From contig BLSF01000069.1 of NCBI GenBank assembly GCA_012862575.1, positions 124,001 to 188,000 of the forward strand: a stretch of DNA of 64,000 nucleotides. The letters are read 5' to 3'. How positions within the stretch are numbered: the first letter of the stretch is position 1; each line of letters starts with the position of its first letter. Positions 43,001 to 52,932 of this stretch are shown here, in pieces. The position numbers were made by a program, and so were the translations under genes. This DNA comes from Parietichytrium sp. I65-24A. Lineage: Eukaryota > Sar > Bigyra > Thraustochytrida > Thraustochytriidae. The notes under the pieces are model-generated. The model did no database searches, was not told the DNA's origin, and worked only from the letters and a program-made list of their open reading frames with translations.

Positions 43001-46000
43001 TTTCAAGAGCGTTCGCAATGTCTTCCAAAGTAACATCAGCAAGCGTTTTATTCGCGCTGATGCCAGGTGCTCCATCGCGAGCGATCGTTTCCAGCTTGCT
43101 GAGGAAGAGCGATACATTCAAATTATTGGTTGCTCCGTCGCTCCCCTGAGCAAGCAAGCTCAGCATGCTACTCTCGCTATCTTCAAACAGACCGGTCACG
43201 TAAGCGTAACCTTCTTTGGCCGTACCTACGAAAACTTGACCGCTTTCGCTGATTTGCATCACTACATTGTTCCACCGCGGAATTAGCGCCAATGCGCTCG
43301 TCAACTGTGCAAAGTAGGACTCGGCAAACGTGCTTCCGACGGACGATTCTGCTGTAGTAGATGTTGAAGTAGAATTCGACACGTTGTTCTCGTCCAAAGC
43401 CGTCAAATAAGTGGCAAGATCGATCACCTTCCCTGCAAAGTAAGTCGCATGCGTAGAGATAGAAGTGTTCAAAATCCTGTCTAGCTCGAACTCGATGATG
43501 GCGCCGAATTTGGTGTCTATGACTGCCTCTTTGCTGCGACCGAGACGTTCGGATAGGGTGCCGAGAACTAGCTCCCGGCGTTCCTCCCCGATGAGATTAA
43601 AGCTGTTGAAGTTGATGGGAAGGTATGCAGAGTCTCCAAGCAGGTACCCGCATATCTCCACCTCCCTGTCATCCGTGTCAAAGGCGTTAAAGCTTCCAGA
43701 GGACTTCTCGCGCTCCTGAACGCCCAAATTGATATACGAAAGGCGAATGCTAGATTCGCACGTGTGATCCTCAAGCTCTTCGCCTTTACCAAAGTATGGC
43801 GAAGAGAGGCAAGTCCCATACTGCAGACACTCTCTATCGTCGTCATCGTCGTCATCTTTGCCTTTCAAGATGCGACCGTCTTCTGACAAATATGATGTGA
43901 AGTCGAATTTCTCTGGAAAACCATACGGATACAGTGCGGCGGACTCGCTATTAATTCGCACCCTTTGGTCGTACCGCGAGGCAATTTCCTTGCCGCGGAG
44001 CAATAAAGATGGCCCTGCGCTCTCTGGACTAATTGAAAGTACAAATAGTACGCTGGTCACGAGTATAATTGGAACGACGAGCTCGTGAAACACAGACCCA
44101 CGATCCCGTGACGCTGTTTTCCAGCGCTTGAATAAGATCGCCGCCAATTGCGACCTTGTTGACACCGAGCTGCCCTCTACTTCCCAAGATCGATCTGAGC
44201 TGCCTTTTCGCATGGTCTTAAGCATGCTCTTCAAGTCCACCGATGGGGCGCTTCCTTCGCTCTCTTCAGTTCCGCTACCATTCTTGGCAGATGATTTGGC
44301 ATCATCGATGTCACATAGTGTGAGAAACACATCCTCCAGCGAGGTCATGTTGATGCCATAGGTCTCCACGGAAAAAGATTCCAATCGCTGCTCAAGTTCA
44401 GAGAACATCGGAACCAAAGCTTTGTTGTCTGTGGACGGGATCTGAAAGGAGAGCTCTCCTGCAGAATTGGACAGCAACAGAGCCTGTGGAACGTACGACT
44501 TTATAAACTTAGTGATCCCAGGAACGTCGCACTTGAGTTGATCTGCCTTCACCATAGTAAGGACATAACCAAGCCCGTGCTCCAGCTTCAGGTCCAGAGG
44601 GCTACCACAGGTGATCACCTTGCCGTCTTTCATGATGCAAATCCGGTCTCCTAGAAGATCTGCCTCCTCAAGATGATGGGTGGTCAAAATGACTGTGCGG
44701 TCTCCCTTGATGCGCAATATCAGGTTCCACATTGATCTTCGGGCCTGTGGGTCCATCCCTGCGGTCGGTTCATCCAAGAAGACCAGCTTACTGTGACCTA
44801 AAAGAGCAATCCCCAGACTCAATTTGCGCTTTTGGCCTCCGGAAAGGGTACGGGAAGGCGCGTTGGTCTTGTTCACAAGCTCTAAATCTTCGATCATCTC
44901 GAAAACGTTGGACTGAACGTATTCTTGCTTGAGACCTTTCAGGGCTCCAAAGAACTCCAAGTGTTCTTTCACGGTCAAATCTGGGTAGAGAACATTGTGC
45001 TGCGGGCAGACACCCATGATTTTACGGATATTGGCAATGTCTTTCACCACGGAGTCTCCGTACAGGAGAGAGTCACCAGAACTAACATCGTACAGCCCAG
45101 TGAGCATTGAAATTGTTGTGCTCTTCCCGGCCCCGTTGGAGCCCAAAAGACAGGAGACTTCACCGTGCATCATTTCGAATGAAATGCCATCGACGGCCTT
45201 TCGGTTGCTTCTTGGATAAAGCTTTGTAAGCTGCTTGACCTCTACGGAAGGAATTCTGTGATCCCATTGCTGCACCTTGGCGACCTGCCTCTCAATCGAA
45301 CCGGCGCGGCCGACATCTTTCATGAATTGAATCTGGGCAACAGGTGCTTCCCCAGCATCAGTACTTGACGCTTGGCCTTGTTGCTGAAGAACGTTAACTG
45401 ACGGGTCCTCGTCTCCACTTTTGATGGGCAGGAACAACCGTTTGCGCCAGCCCCGGAAGATGCCAGACCAGTAAGAAGGTTTGAATATGAACAGTGGTCC
45501 CTCATGAGTTCCATACTTGGTCGGAAGAATCTTATCCAAGTACCAGGCTAGAAATCCATAAAGCAGGAAATCGAAAAAGAGCATCCCAAGAGAATAGCTA
45601 AATGGCAGCGCTCCTTTGTGCATATTGCTCCAGGTCAACGCTCGATTGTTGCGTTCATAAGAGATAATGCGGTCTATTCCAAAGGCGAAGGATGTGGGAG
45701 ACAGAAGGGAGAGGGCCTTCCGAACCTCCACGAACTGATACGAAGCGAAGAAGGTGAATACGTAGGCTGGCACTACCATTGCAAAGATGACCACTGGACC
45801 AATCATGGAGGCCAGTTTGGCACGATTGAAAAATGTGGAGACCAGAAAGGCCAGAGACAGAAGGCTCAGTTTGAAAAAGATGAAGAACACGAGGATCAAG
45901 GAGAAGTCTGACCGACAAAATAGACTACTACCGAGGACCAGGGTCTCGAAAAAGCTTTGGATGATGAAGATAACAGCATAGGTCACTAGCCAGGTCAGGT

Positions 46001-47357
46001 GGAATACCCACTCGCGCAAACCCATCATCTTCATCATCTCTCTCATCCGAATCTCCTTTTCCTGAACGACCACCAAAATGAGCTGTGACATTGGGTAAAT
46101 TACTGAGCACGCCATCACAAGTCCCGTAATGTACCCGAACTGCTCGTAAAAGTTATTGACGCTCCACTCCAAACTCGGGTATGGCGACGTCCAGCCATCC
46201 CCAAATGAGTAAGCCCAAGGCAAAGGGGGCACATCAGAGGGTGCCGGAAACAGTTCAGCAAAAAACGACTTGAGCTGATCAAAATCGAACATGTTCTCGA
46301 CGCCAGTCAAGTTCAAGTTGGTATCGTCAAAAAAATACTTGTGCTCCCAGACAAGTGCTTCACCATTTTCCACCGTCCCAATGGCATCGTTCAATTGAAA
46401 TTGCCCTTTCAATAGTGCGTTCACTATATCGCGATAATCTGTCGAAGTGGACAACAAATGAGTCGTATTACTGACAAAATACTCCACAGCTCTGTGCAGC
46501 GTGAGAAACCCGGAAAATAAGTACAGAGCACCTCCAGTCCCCGGCCCAAGCGAGAATTCACGAACGAGATCCTTAGTACTCGGCAGAGAAAAATACTTCA
46601 TGCGAATGCGAAAGTCGAAATCTTGCGTCTCAAAATCGAGGCTGTCAAAGTGCAGGTGCGCCCACGTGTACGGTGAGCTTGAGTCGAGCGCATACGCTTC
46701 GGCTTCGTCGAGGGTGTTGAAAGTGGGGCCCTCCACGTCACTCCAATACCTATATGTTTTTCGCATCCATTCTCGAAGAGCGCGAGTCGCCTCGTTGTCT
46801 GGTGAGATGATGACCTTTCCCATGGAGAGAAGGTTGGTATATATATAACCCGGATAGCCGACCTTTGATGAAAGCGACGCCACTTGCTTGATGCTGTCCT
46901 CTCCAATAAGCTGCACCAAGAGTTTGTGCAACCAGACATACTCGTCCAACGTCGGGATTTGCCTGATGCCCTCTGCAGCTACAATCGAGTTTATTTTGTT
47001 AGCCAGCGCAAGGAGTTCTGACTGCCCCATCGAGCTTGTGTCAGTTTCATTGATCAGCTTTCCGAGTGCCGTCAAGTTAATGTATTTTTCTGCGTAGACC
47101 GTCGTGTTGCTGTGTTGGTCTTCTCCAAGGCTGTAAAACCACAAAAGCACAAGCAGAAAGAGGAGAGGGGAAAGCAGCTCCACGAGCAGTTCGAGGAATC
47201 GCCTTCGCTTGAGTTTTATGTTTTTCGTCATGACGGCTTTGAACTGCCGCCAACCCAGCCCGTCGGAGCTGAGCTGATACTGCAATGTGTCAGCCCCCAT
47301 TGTGTTTGGCATTGCTCTCGATCGACCGCAGCACGCAGCACACAGCACACGCAGCAC
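40017..47357 (-). CDS. Full-length ABCA-type ABC transporter
   Basis: 2446 codons without an intron. The architecture is TMD1-NBD1-TMD2-NBD2, as in ABCA lipid transporters. The first TM is near residue 60 (LELLVELLSPLLFLLVLLW), then an about 340-residue extracellular loop, a TM cluster at about 415-620, NBD1 with Walker A GSNGAGKST (about 736), signature LSGGQKRK (about 836) and Walker B LVFLDEPTAGMDP. TMD2 starts near 1095, followed by a very long loop (about 1120-1685) and a TM cluster to about 1890. NBD2 has Walker A GTNAAGKTT (about 2133), signature YSGGTKRK and Walker B LLLLDEPSAGVDP. Ala replaces the central Gly in the second Walker A. A disordered acidic linker with an AQKAQKAQ repeat precedes NBD2. 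The family exports or flips phospholipids and sterols. The true start may be the internal Met in MPNTMGAD rather than the first ATG. Confidence 0.96.
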   Translation of the reverse strand: MLRVLCAACCGRSRAMPNTMGADTLQYQLSSDGLGWRQFKAVMTKNIKLKRRRFLELLVELLSPLLFLLVLLWFYSLGEDQHSNTTVYAEKYINLTALGKLINETDTSSMGQSELLALANKINSIVAAEGIRQIPTLDEYVWLHKLLVQLIGEDSIKQVASLSSKVGYPGYIYTNLLSMGKVIISPDNEATRALREWMRKTYRYWSDVEGPTFNTLDEAEAYALDSSSPYTWAHLHFDSLDFETQDFDFRIRMKYFSLPSTKDLVREFSLGPGTGGALYLFSGFLTLHRAVEYFVSNTTHLLSTSTDYRDIVNALLKGQFQLNDAIGTVENGEALVWEHKYFFDDTNLNLTGVENMFDFDQLKSFFAELFPAPSDVPPLPWAYSFGDGWTSPYPSLEWSVNNFYEQFGYITGLVMACSVIYPMSQLILVVVQEKEIRMREMMKMMGLREWVFHLTWLVTYAVIFIIQSFFETLVLGSSLFCRSDFSLILVFFIFFKLSLLSLAFLVSTFFNRAKLASMIGPVVIFAMVVPAYVFTFFASYQFVEVRKALSLLSPTSFAFGIDRIISYERNNRALTWSNMHKGALPFSYSLGMLFFDFLLYGFLAWYLDKILPTKYGTHEGPLFIFKPSYWSGIFRGWRKRLFLPIKSGDEDPSVNVLQQQGQASSTDAGEAPVAQIQFMKDVGRAGSIERQVAKVQQWDHRIPSVEVKQLTKLYPRSNRKAVDGISFEMMHGEVSCLLGSNGAGKSTTISMLTGLYDVSSGDSLLYGDSVVKDIANIRKIMGVCPQHNVLYPDLTVKEHLEFFGALKGLKQEYVQSNVFEMIEDLELVNKTNAPSRTLSGGQKRKLSLGIALLGHSKLVFLDEPTAGMDPQARRSMWNLILRIKGDRTVILTTHHLEEADLLGDRICIMKDGKVITCGSPLDLKLEHGLGYVLTMVKADQLKCDVPGITKFIKSYVPQALLLSNSAGELSFQIPSTDNKALVPMFSELEQRLESFSVETYGINMTSLEDVFLTLCDIDDAKSSAKNGSGTEESEGSAPSVDLKSMLKTMRKGSSDRSWEVEGSSVSTRSQLAAILFKRWKTASRDRGSVFHELVVPIILVTSVLFVLSISPESAGPSLLLRGKEIASRYDQRVRINSESAALYPYGFPEKFDFTSYLSEDGRILKGKDDDDDDDRECLQYGTCLSSPYFGKGEELEDHTCESSIRLSYINLGVQEREKSSGSFNAFDTDDREVEICGYLLGDSAYLPINFNSFNLIGEERRELVLGTLSERLGRSKEAVIDTKFGAIIEFELDRILNTSISTHATYFAGKVIDLATYLTALDENNVSNSTSTSTTAESSVGSTFAESYFAQLTSALALIPRWNNVVMQISESGQVFVGTAKEGYAYVTGLFEDSESSMLSLLAQGSDGATNNLNVSLFLSKLETIARDGAPGISANKTLADVTLEDIANALEIDLISAYKSKACSATVSVADLEEAFGSSFLEQYQLESGDQGVPCSSIEAESGAQLALAVLYLSEFGVSTSQQSVEVLESYTPSLGTLADLFPSISPELKLGQLFDANKAFSETLDGVDPQYFLWTDLGWDASMEDIFELYGLDPVSTVRDSLSSIPFFAFVLNLKVGTVLGYNDANVTVPVEMTSLYGSSSLHMKAICTAQIAEARVKARFQNKNLNFKVHNHPFPASSEDNLFRQIFLAFLAVLFTLVPFCYNPACYGMHAVQERASGAKHLMLVSGLEYHTYWFACLLFDFATYMIVASWAMFCFAISGAIDFADQKTSIAAGTFCLFLLYGLSAIPSAYCMSFLFSNDATAQIIISIVNFVTGWVFVVTSFSLDIYGYTAAADKIRVVFRWFPAYNLGEGLISLTEESITRNLLEIDTDVNAFEWDLCGRNIAILGLLSFAYFVLLVFIEYLCGNVRLNRFLEKIARSVAKFRPFRNRQASIMPVRMRRSHKPDGLEGLEAMKEDENEPITPSNQFSDDDEEDDLGTKALATGLYQGMEAQEAQKAQKAQETQAAASAKTALAEPSADMREGDLLDESGESSQREVEGGVIRRMDNGKTSGYEFQPDGYKKGKFSKKGTFVFDEDVDVRDERRRVYRDAETDILQLLSVRKVYANFVSGKKFVAVRSLSLGVQPGECFGFLGTNAAGKTTTMKMCTRDIFPSEGKILLNGKSIYSEDTRAIGYCPQFDALFPRLTAMEHLQIYGKIKGVPPSRLSSVVEKLLEACDIIKYRNVISSAYSGGTKRKLSLAIALIGSPKLLLLDEPSAGVDPSARRKIWEIICSVLHEGRSVVLTTHSMEESEALCDRLCMMANGVMRCIGTPMHLKTRFCAGFELQIKCTTKVECHNAIGYLQQTFKNLTVKEQYGPQAKMLITGKNVSLAGIFSTLEANRSLWSIVSYAVSQAGLETVFMTIANKWNPYSSEKDSRPAKKEGGIKAVNAFSRGVRALVSKR

Positions 47358-47371
47358 GACACACCCGGGCG

Positions 47372-47743
47372 ATGAGGCGATACGCCGCCGTGCTCCTCAA
47401 ACTCACAAATCGCCCTCACGCTCAGCACTCTCTGGCGTTTCCGCGGCGCACTTCCACGACCGAATTCAACCACTGGTTTGATGCTGCAGACTTGGATGTC
47501 GACGAAGCTCGACAAGTTTCCGAGGCCTTGGCACCAAATACCAGTCTAAGGACAATGGTCTTACAATATGGCAGGTGGACAGACGGAGCGACTGCAAATG
47601 TTATTCATATCCAATCCAAAACAATCTCTTTCGACAAACTATGCCACGCTATGCGACGCTCCCTCAGTCGACTTGACCATCCGGCCGGCCGAGTCCGAGT
47701 CTGCCTCCTCGGTAACGAGCAGCTTATGAGTCGGGAGCCCTGA
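47372..47743 (+). CDS. Possible LRR-like gene fragment
   Basis: An open frame from the ATG at 47372 contains the segment DLDVDEARQVSEALAPNTSL (then RTMVLQYG), which matches the spacing of a ribonuclease-inhibitor-type leucine-rich repeat (EALxxNTSLxxLxL). Only about one repeat is present and the rest of the frame has no recognisable feature. A second small frame at about 47943-48091 (MASKLEILIRSQEW), just after a CTTTCTTCAG acceptor-like site, might be another exon, but I could not find a donor that joins them in frame. It overlaps the promoter side of the ABCA gene, so it may be a decayed gene. Confidence 0.28.
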   Translation: MRRYAAVLLKLTNRPHAQHSLAFPRRTSTTEFNHWFDAADLDVDEARQVSEALAPNTSLRTMVLQYGRWTDGATANVIHIQSKTISFDKLCHAMRRSLSRLDHPAGRVRVCLLGNEQLMSREP

Positions 47744-49292
47744 AATATAATGGTGTAATGAGAACGCAACAACGTCTATTTTCCTTTCGGCCCAGCTACT
47801 AGTAGAGCCATTCGGAGATTGCATAGTTAACAAAATTAGAATGCAGGTTTTCTCTGCCTCGCTGCATCTTCTCGCGCAGCAGCAGTTGGCGCCGTCACAT
47901 AACAAGTCACTCGATTTTCTATTTTCTTTCTTCAGAGGCAGATGGCTTCAAAGTTAGAGATTTTGATCAGGTCGCAGGAGTGGTCTGAAAATCTCGACAA
48001 CGAGGTTCGAGAAAATGCAGAGAGGCAGCACTACGCAAACCGACTCTTAACAACACAAATTGGGCAAACAGGCAGATACATAGTTAGTTAAATATAGATC
48101 TCTCTCTCGCCAACTGCCTTTGGCCGCTCTACTCAGTATGCAGCATGTCAGCTCCTCTTCCAATGCTATCGTTTAGCACTTGCCATTGGTTCAATCTTTC
48201 GTCCAACAGCACCGAGCTCATTCATACCATGCAATCAATATACCTATAAATACAATGTACATATACGTACATGCCTTGCAGCTCTCGACTGTTGCGCTTT
48301 TTCTTTCCTTCCTTATCTCAACTTGTCAGATCTTGTCTTACATGTCAACTCAAGCAGAACCTTCTTTCTCGACCCGCCTGGACTCTCAAGCTGCTTTTTC
48401 ACTCACTCGCTCACTCACTCAACCACTCGCCGTTGCAACATCGAGAGGCTCGGAGCCGTTGCTGAGGCGGCATGTTACCGTTCAACGCACATATTGCAAA
48501 GCAAACGCCGGGGGCGTTACGCTTGAGAGCATTAATGTGCGTCATAACCAGCGCCCCCCGAATTGGCGGATTGGTGGATGGGGGATTGGCAGTGGATGGA
48601 ACGGTTTGCATGCAGAGAGAGCTGAGAGTGAGTGAGTGAGTGAGTGAGTGGGTACAATAGCTTGGCAACTCTGGCAGTCAACTTTTTATTTCATCTAAGT
48701 ATTCCAAGAGTGAATTCTGATTCGTGTTGGAAAGGAAAAGGGAAAAGGTTTGGTGCCTGGCGATATATCGATCGATGGTCGGTCGCCTGTCAAGTCGTAA
48801 GTAAGTAGTCTGCGCGACGTTCTCTTCTCTTCAATCTTTTTTAAAATTGTCACTCTTTACGCTTCACTCTCCAAGATCGAATCGGAGTCAGCTCGATGCG
48901 TGCAGTCCTCCCTCACCTTGAGCAGGATCAATTGGTGAACGTGACTTGGGAAGTGGAGATGGGACTTCACTGGCCCTGTTGCCGTTGGCCGCAAGAACGT
49001 ACTTGAAATGCAATGCATTGCGGGAAGTGATCTCCATGTGGTTTGTTAACCGAGATGTCCATGGCCCACGGCTTCTCACTGTTCCACCAATAGGGACACA
49101 GCCTATCTCGCAGAATCGGTCGGATGTCTTGCCCTTTTCCGCCTCCTGCTTGGAATTGTTCGCGGTGAAATGACTGTGGGCCAAACTTTGGATATGGCGG
49201 ACGGATGAGAGCCCCTGGTTAGTTGACTGTGAGAGAAAAGGGGATCCGAACACGGACGGCCGAGGACCTTTGCTTGTCCAGGCGTCCTCAAG
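47744..49292. other. Intergenic region
   Basis: Between the ABCA promoter and the ankyrin-FN3-IQ gene. It contains a GAGT run at 48626-48651. The minus-strand open frame at 48888-49799 largely lies antisense to the next gene and is not supported. Confidence 0.45.
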
Positions 49293-50600
49293 ATGCCTTC
49301 CGATGTTGCGGAGGGAGACGACATCTTTGCGCAGGAGCTTGACAGCCAGTGTCCTCCCTGGAAAGAAAGGTTGTTTCGGGCAATCTGCGCGGACAAGGAA
49401 GATGTAGTGTCCTCTATTTTCAGGGAAACGGGGCTGGATGTGGACAACCTTGCTTTTGGAATTTATTTCAAGCAGGATCACAAGACGAAAAAGACCCAAT
49501 CGAGGCGACTCATTGCATATGGCGCACACATGCTTGATAACCAGCGAGTGGAGGGGTACTTCGTCCGGCGTGGAGCAACTGCTCTCCATGTCGCGGTCTG
49601 GAAAGGTTCGATGCGTGTTGCCCGGCTGCTCGTGTCTGTCCTCGGTGCAAGCACCAGCAAGCGCGACGCCATCGATACAAGCTCCTTTGACAGGGCATCC
49701 TGCGCAGAGATGAAGGCCATTTTGCGCAGGCCTGCCGCGCCGCGAGGCCTGAAAGTTATGAGTGTCCAGCGCGGGCAAGCACGGTTGCAATGGGAGCAAG
49801 CTCAGAGCAAGCCGCCCATCAGGTCGTTTGAGATCCTAGAAAGCCTGAGTTCGCAGAGCTGGCTCGTGAGTTTTGAACATGACGTTCAAGTGTTCACCAT
49901 GAGTGACGAGAGAGATGGTTCCGTGTTTTGTGTCTGCGAAACCCCGCCAAGATCGATTCGGTCCAACACGTCGCATCGATTCTCAGTTCGGTCTTGCAAC
50001 GCAGAAGGCTACTGGAGTGAGTGGTGTGCAGTCCCTGGAGGTGCTGTTCGGGCGAAGCACTGGGCAGAAGACTGGGCCGAAGAGCAAGACGAAATGGAAC
50101 GTCGACCTCGTGTACAGAAAGGGTGGCGAGACCGGGTTGCGGAACAGAAGCAGGGCGGGGGCTCCGACGGGGAAGAAGGCGACCTGCTCGAGCTCAAATT
50201 GGGAGTTGTAAGCTTCGGACGGGTGCCCGCGCGAGAGTGGTTTCGAAGAGCTCAGATTGAGCAAAGCAGGGCAGCGACTCGCATACAGGCCATGTTCCGG
50301 GCCGCTCATCAACGTGGGATATATTTAGAACACCGTCAACTGCGTCATCGACTTTGGGTGCGTTCAAAAGCCGCTCGAACCATTCAAAGATTCTTTCGAC
50401 GCTTCATATCCTATGCACACGTTCGCCACGAACAAGAGATGCGCGTATTGCGCAGATCCCGCAGCAGTGCATCCACTTTGAGACACCATACTGGTTGCCG
50501 CCTCAAATCTTGCTCCTTCACAAAAGCACGTAGAGACAACGTCGCTGCGGAGTTTGCAAGACTCAAGCTATCCCGCCCTACTTCGCGCAAGCACAAATGA
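49293..50600 (+). CDS. Ankyrin - fibronectin III - IQ motif protein
   Basis: 435 residues, single exon. Residues about 20-140 include an ankyrin-type repeat (GATALHVAVWKGSMRVARLLV at 94-114). Residues 147-250 form a fibronectin type III domain: PAAPRGLKVMSVQRGQARLQW start, SHRFSVRSCNAEGYWSEW end. Two IQ motifs follow at about 326-347 (AATRIQAMFRAAHQRG) and 360-380 (AARTIQRFFRRF), which are expected to bind calmodulin or a related EF-hand light chain. The C-terminus is basic. There is no signal peptide or TM, so the FN3 domain is intracellular. The combination recalls FANK1/ANKFN1-type cytosolic proteins, some of which are linked to cilia, but no orthology is claimed. A more upstream start is possible if an intron was missed. 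Confidence 0.8.
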   Translation: MPSDVAEGDDIFAQELDSQCPPWKERLFRAICADKEDVVSSIFRETGLDVDNLAFGIYFKQDHKTKKTQSRRLIAYGAHMLDNQRVEGYFVRRGATALHVAVWKGSMRVARLLVSVLGASTSKRDAIDTSSFDRASCAEMKAILRRPAAPRGLKVMSVQRGQARLQWEQAQSKPPIRSFEILESLSSQSWLVSFEHDVQVFTMSDERDGSVFCVCETPPRSIRSNTSHRFSVRSCNAEGYWSEWCAVPGGAVRAKHWAEDWAEEQDEMERRPRVQKGWRDRVAEQKQGGGSDGEEGDLLELKLGVVSFGRVPAREWFRRAQIEQSRAATRIQAMFRAAHQRGIYLEHRQLRHRLWVRSKAARTIQRFFRRFISYAHVRHEQEMRVLRRSRSSASTLRHHTGCRLKSCSFTKARRDNVAAEFARLKLSRPTSRKHK

Positions 50601-50650
50601 ACTTTGACACCCATCTTTATTATTCCATGCCTCTGCGTCCTCTCTGTCGT

Positions 50651-50655
<5 letters not shown>

Positions 50656-50687
<32 letters not shown>

Positions 50688-50819
50688 ACAACATCAACAT
50701 CAACATCAACATCAACATCAACAGCAACATCAACATCAACATCAACGTCAACATCAACATCAACATCAACATCAACATCAACATCAACAGCAACAGCAAC
50801 AGCAACAGCAACAACATCA
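50656..50819. repeat. ATC / CAACAT trinucleotide-hexanucleotide microsatellite
   Basis: (ATC)n passes into (CAACAT)n and then (CAACAG)n over about 160 bp, starting about 55 bp after the stop codon of the ankyrin-FN3-IQ gene, so probably in its 3' UTR. The ORFs across it are repeat artefacts. Confidence 0.95.
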
Positions 50820-51334
50820 GACGCTTGAGCACGATTCTCTCAAACAAACCAGTCGGCGAGGACAGGTTCCCGTCTCCAACGCCACATCACCAATGACTCT
50901 TTCTCTTTCTCAATCAATAAGATTGAACAGAAGCACTCAAGCGCACGTCATAATTAAGATGGTTAAAATATTACATAATAGTGCATAATACGACTTAAAC
51001 TGCGTGAACCAGCTGAGAGAGACCCACAAACCTCCTTCACTCACTCACTCACTCACAGTCATTCACAATCAGTCCAAAACGGCGACCGCCTCCGTTTCCG
51101 ACCGTTACAAGGGACGTAACTGCCGCGGGCGTCCGCGCGCTAACGGCTGCTTCCGGCATGCGGAGTCTGGGGAAAGTAGAAAAGTAGAAAAGTAGGAACG
51201 TAGAAAACGGAGAGGGATCGAGGAGAGAGGAGTGAACGAGCCCATACTCAACCTCAAACTCAGCCTTAAACTCAACCTCGACTGTGAATTCATTTCCCCA
51301 TTGCCTGCGTCAAGTTAATTCAAGAGCGCGGAGC
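50820..51334. other. Intergenic region upstream of the CID gene
   Basis: Promoter-side sequence with a CACT run at 51039-51054, AAAGTAG repeats at 51174-51198 and CTCAACCTCAAA-type units at 51247-51281. No gene was seen. Confidence 0.45.
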
Positions 51335-52718
51335 ATGGAAGGGCTGCGCGATAAGCTGGAGGCGCTGGACGGGTCAGAGACGCAGGTGCTGGGCATAAGC
51401 AAAGCAGCTCTGCAGCTTCCAGCTTCACAAGGAGGCGAGTTCGTCAAAGTGAGTTAATTGTTCGGAATGGTTGGTAGGTTTGCTTGAGGTCCTGGAAGTT
51501 GTGCGAATGAGCTGGAGTTGTCGATGCCGGCGCTGACGTTGGGACTGATGTGCGTGACAGGAATGGCAAGCTGCGCTGGAGAGTACGCCGAACAAGGCGC
51601 TAGAATTGCTTTACGTGTGCAATGATGTGGTGCAAAGGAGCAAGAGCGCGGACGGCAAGCTGGCCAAGGAGTTTGGGAAGGTGCTGCCTGGCGTGATGCG
51701 CAAGCTGTTCAGTTCAGAGTACCAGGCCAAGGTGCTCCGAATTCTTGGTATTTGGGAAGAGAGGGGTGTGTATTCTTCTGCTTTCATTAAGACGTTGAAG
51801 AAGGAGCTTGGGCGCGCGACTACTTCGACGTCGTATGGGTCAGACGAGGAGGAGATGAACGAAGATACGATTGTTGGCAAAGGCGACGATGACGACGATG
51901 ACTTTTTTGAGGAGGAAGGGCAGATCCACGCCAAGGAAGAGGTAGTTGGTTCCGTCACAGATATTCCACTTCCACGGTTGCTTACCGTCGCGAAGCAGAC
52001 TGGCGCAAAGATGACAGAGCAGCAACAGAATCTGATGAAGGACTCAAAAAGCTGGTTCGAATCAAATCAATTAGACATCGAAAAAACGGAAGAATTGGCG
52101 AATGCTGCGCTGCAAAAGCTCGACGACGCAGAGCTTGAGAACATGATTACCAGTTTAGAAACCATGATTCAATCAAGTAAGGCTGTTCAAAATCTTGCTG
52201 TTGAGTGCCAGGCCCTTGAGACGGGGCTCATAATTGCGCTGGAGAGCCAGGTGGACGTGGTCAGTTCTAAGTTTACACAGTTGGAGGATCGAAACAAGCT
52301 GTGCACAGACCTGCAGGATCGGTTAAAGAAACTGCAAGGAGCTCACCCCGACAGCACGGCAATCCAAACGGTAATCATGGTCGAAGACAAGGTTCTCAAG
52401 CAACCTGCCGGAACGGAGGGAGGGCAGAAGCGGAAACGTGGAGACTCGTCTGAAACGGACAGCTCGAGCGACGACGACGATGATGATGACGAAGATGAGG
52501 AGGAGGAGGAGGAGCAAGACGGGGAGCAAAAGGACGCGATCCCAGAAGGCGGGCAAGCCTCAGTGTTCGCTCTCAAGCCACGCAAGAAGAAGAAGAAGAG
52601 CAAGAAGAAGAAGAAGCAAGAAGCCGAGGAATCCACACCAATGATTTACAACAAAATCCTCAAGCGTTACATCCCCGTTCCAAAGATCGGCGAAGAAGAG
52701 GATTGGCGTGAACACTAG
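51335..52718 (+). CDS. CID-domain protein, RPRD1/Rtt103-like, one intron
   Basis: Exon 1 is 51335-51448, intron 51449-51560 (112 bp, GTGAGT...GTGACAG, phase 0), exon 2 is 51561-52718; 423 residues. Residues 1-130 form a CTD-interacting domain (eight-helix CID): MEGLRDKLEALDGSETQVLG, then EWQAALES, LLYVCNDVVQRSK, and VLRILGIWEERGVYS. The CID binds the phosphorylated C-terminal domain of RNA polymerase II; RPRD/Rtt103 proteins act in transcription termination and CTD dephosphorylation. Residues about 160-320 are helical, like the CREPT coiled-coil dimerisation domain. The tail has a long acidic run (Asp/Glu), a Lys-rich run (KPRKKKKKSKKKKK) and a conserved-looking end (KRYIPVPKIGEEEDW). The exon junction was chosen because it restores the first CID helices. 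It is convergent with DNAI7, 214 bp apart. Confidence 0.88.
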
Positions 52719-52932
52719 TCCGCAAGTGTCAGCGGTACCTTCGTTTACTATTCGCTGGAAAGAGCAAACCAAAAAAAGTTATCTGTTTATCGAACTGAAG
52801 AGATCCTTGAGTGTTGCCAATATTGGGCAAACAGAACAGACTTCAGCCCCGCAAATCATCCCAACTGACAGCGAGCTCGTGACAAAGAGATTTGAGAAAG
52901 AATGGTTTGTGTAGCACTAGTGTTTTAGGAAG

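Noticed and set aside
48888-49799. A 303-codon minus-strand frame
   Set aside because: It lies antisense to the ankyrin-FN3-IQ gene, has no domain, and its Cys/Pro/Arg-rich composition is that of a shadow frame.
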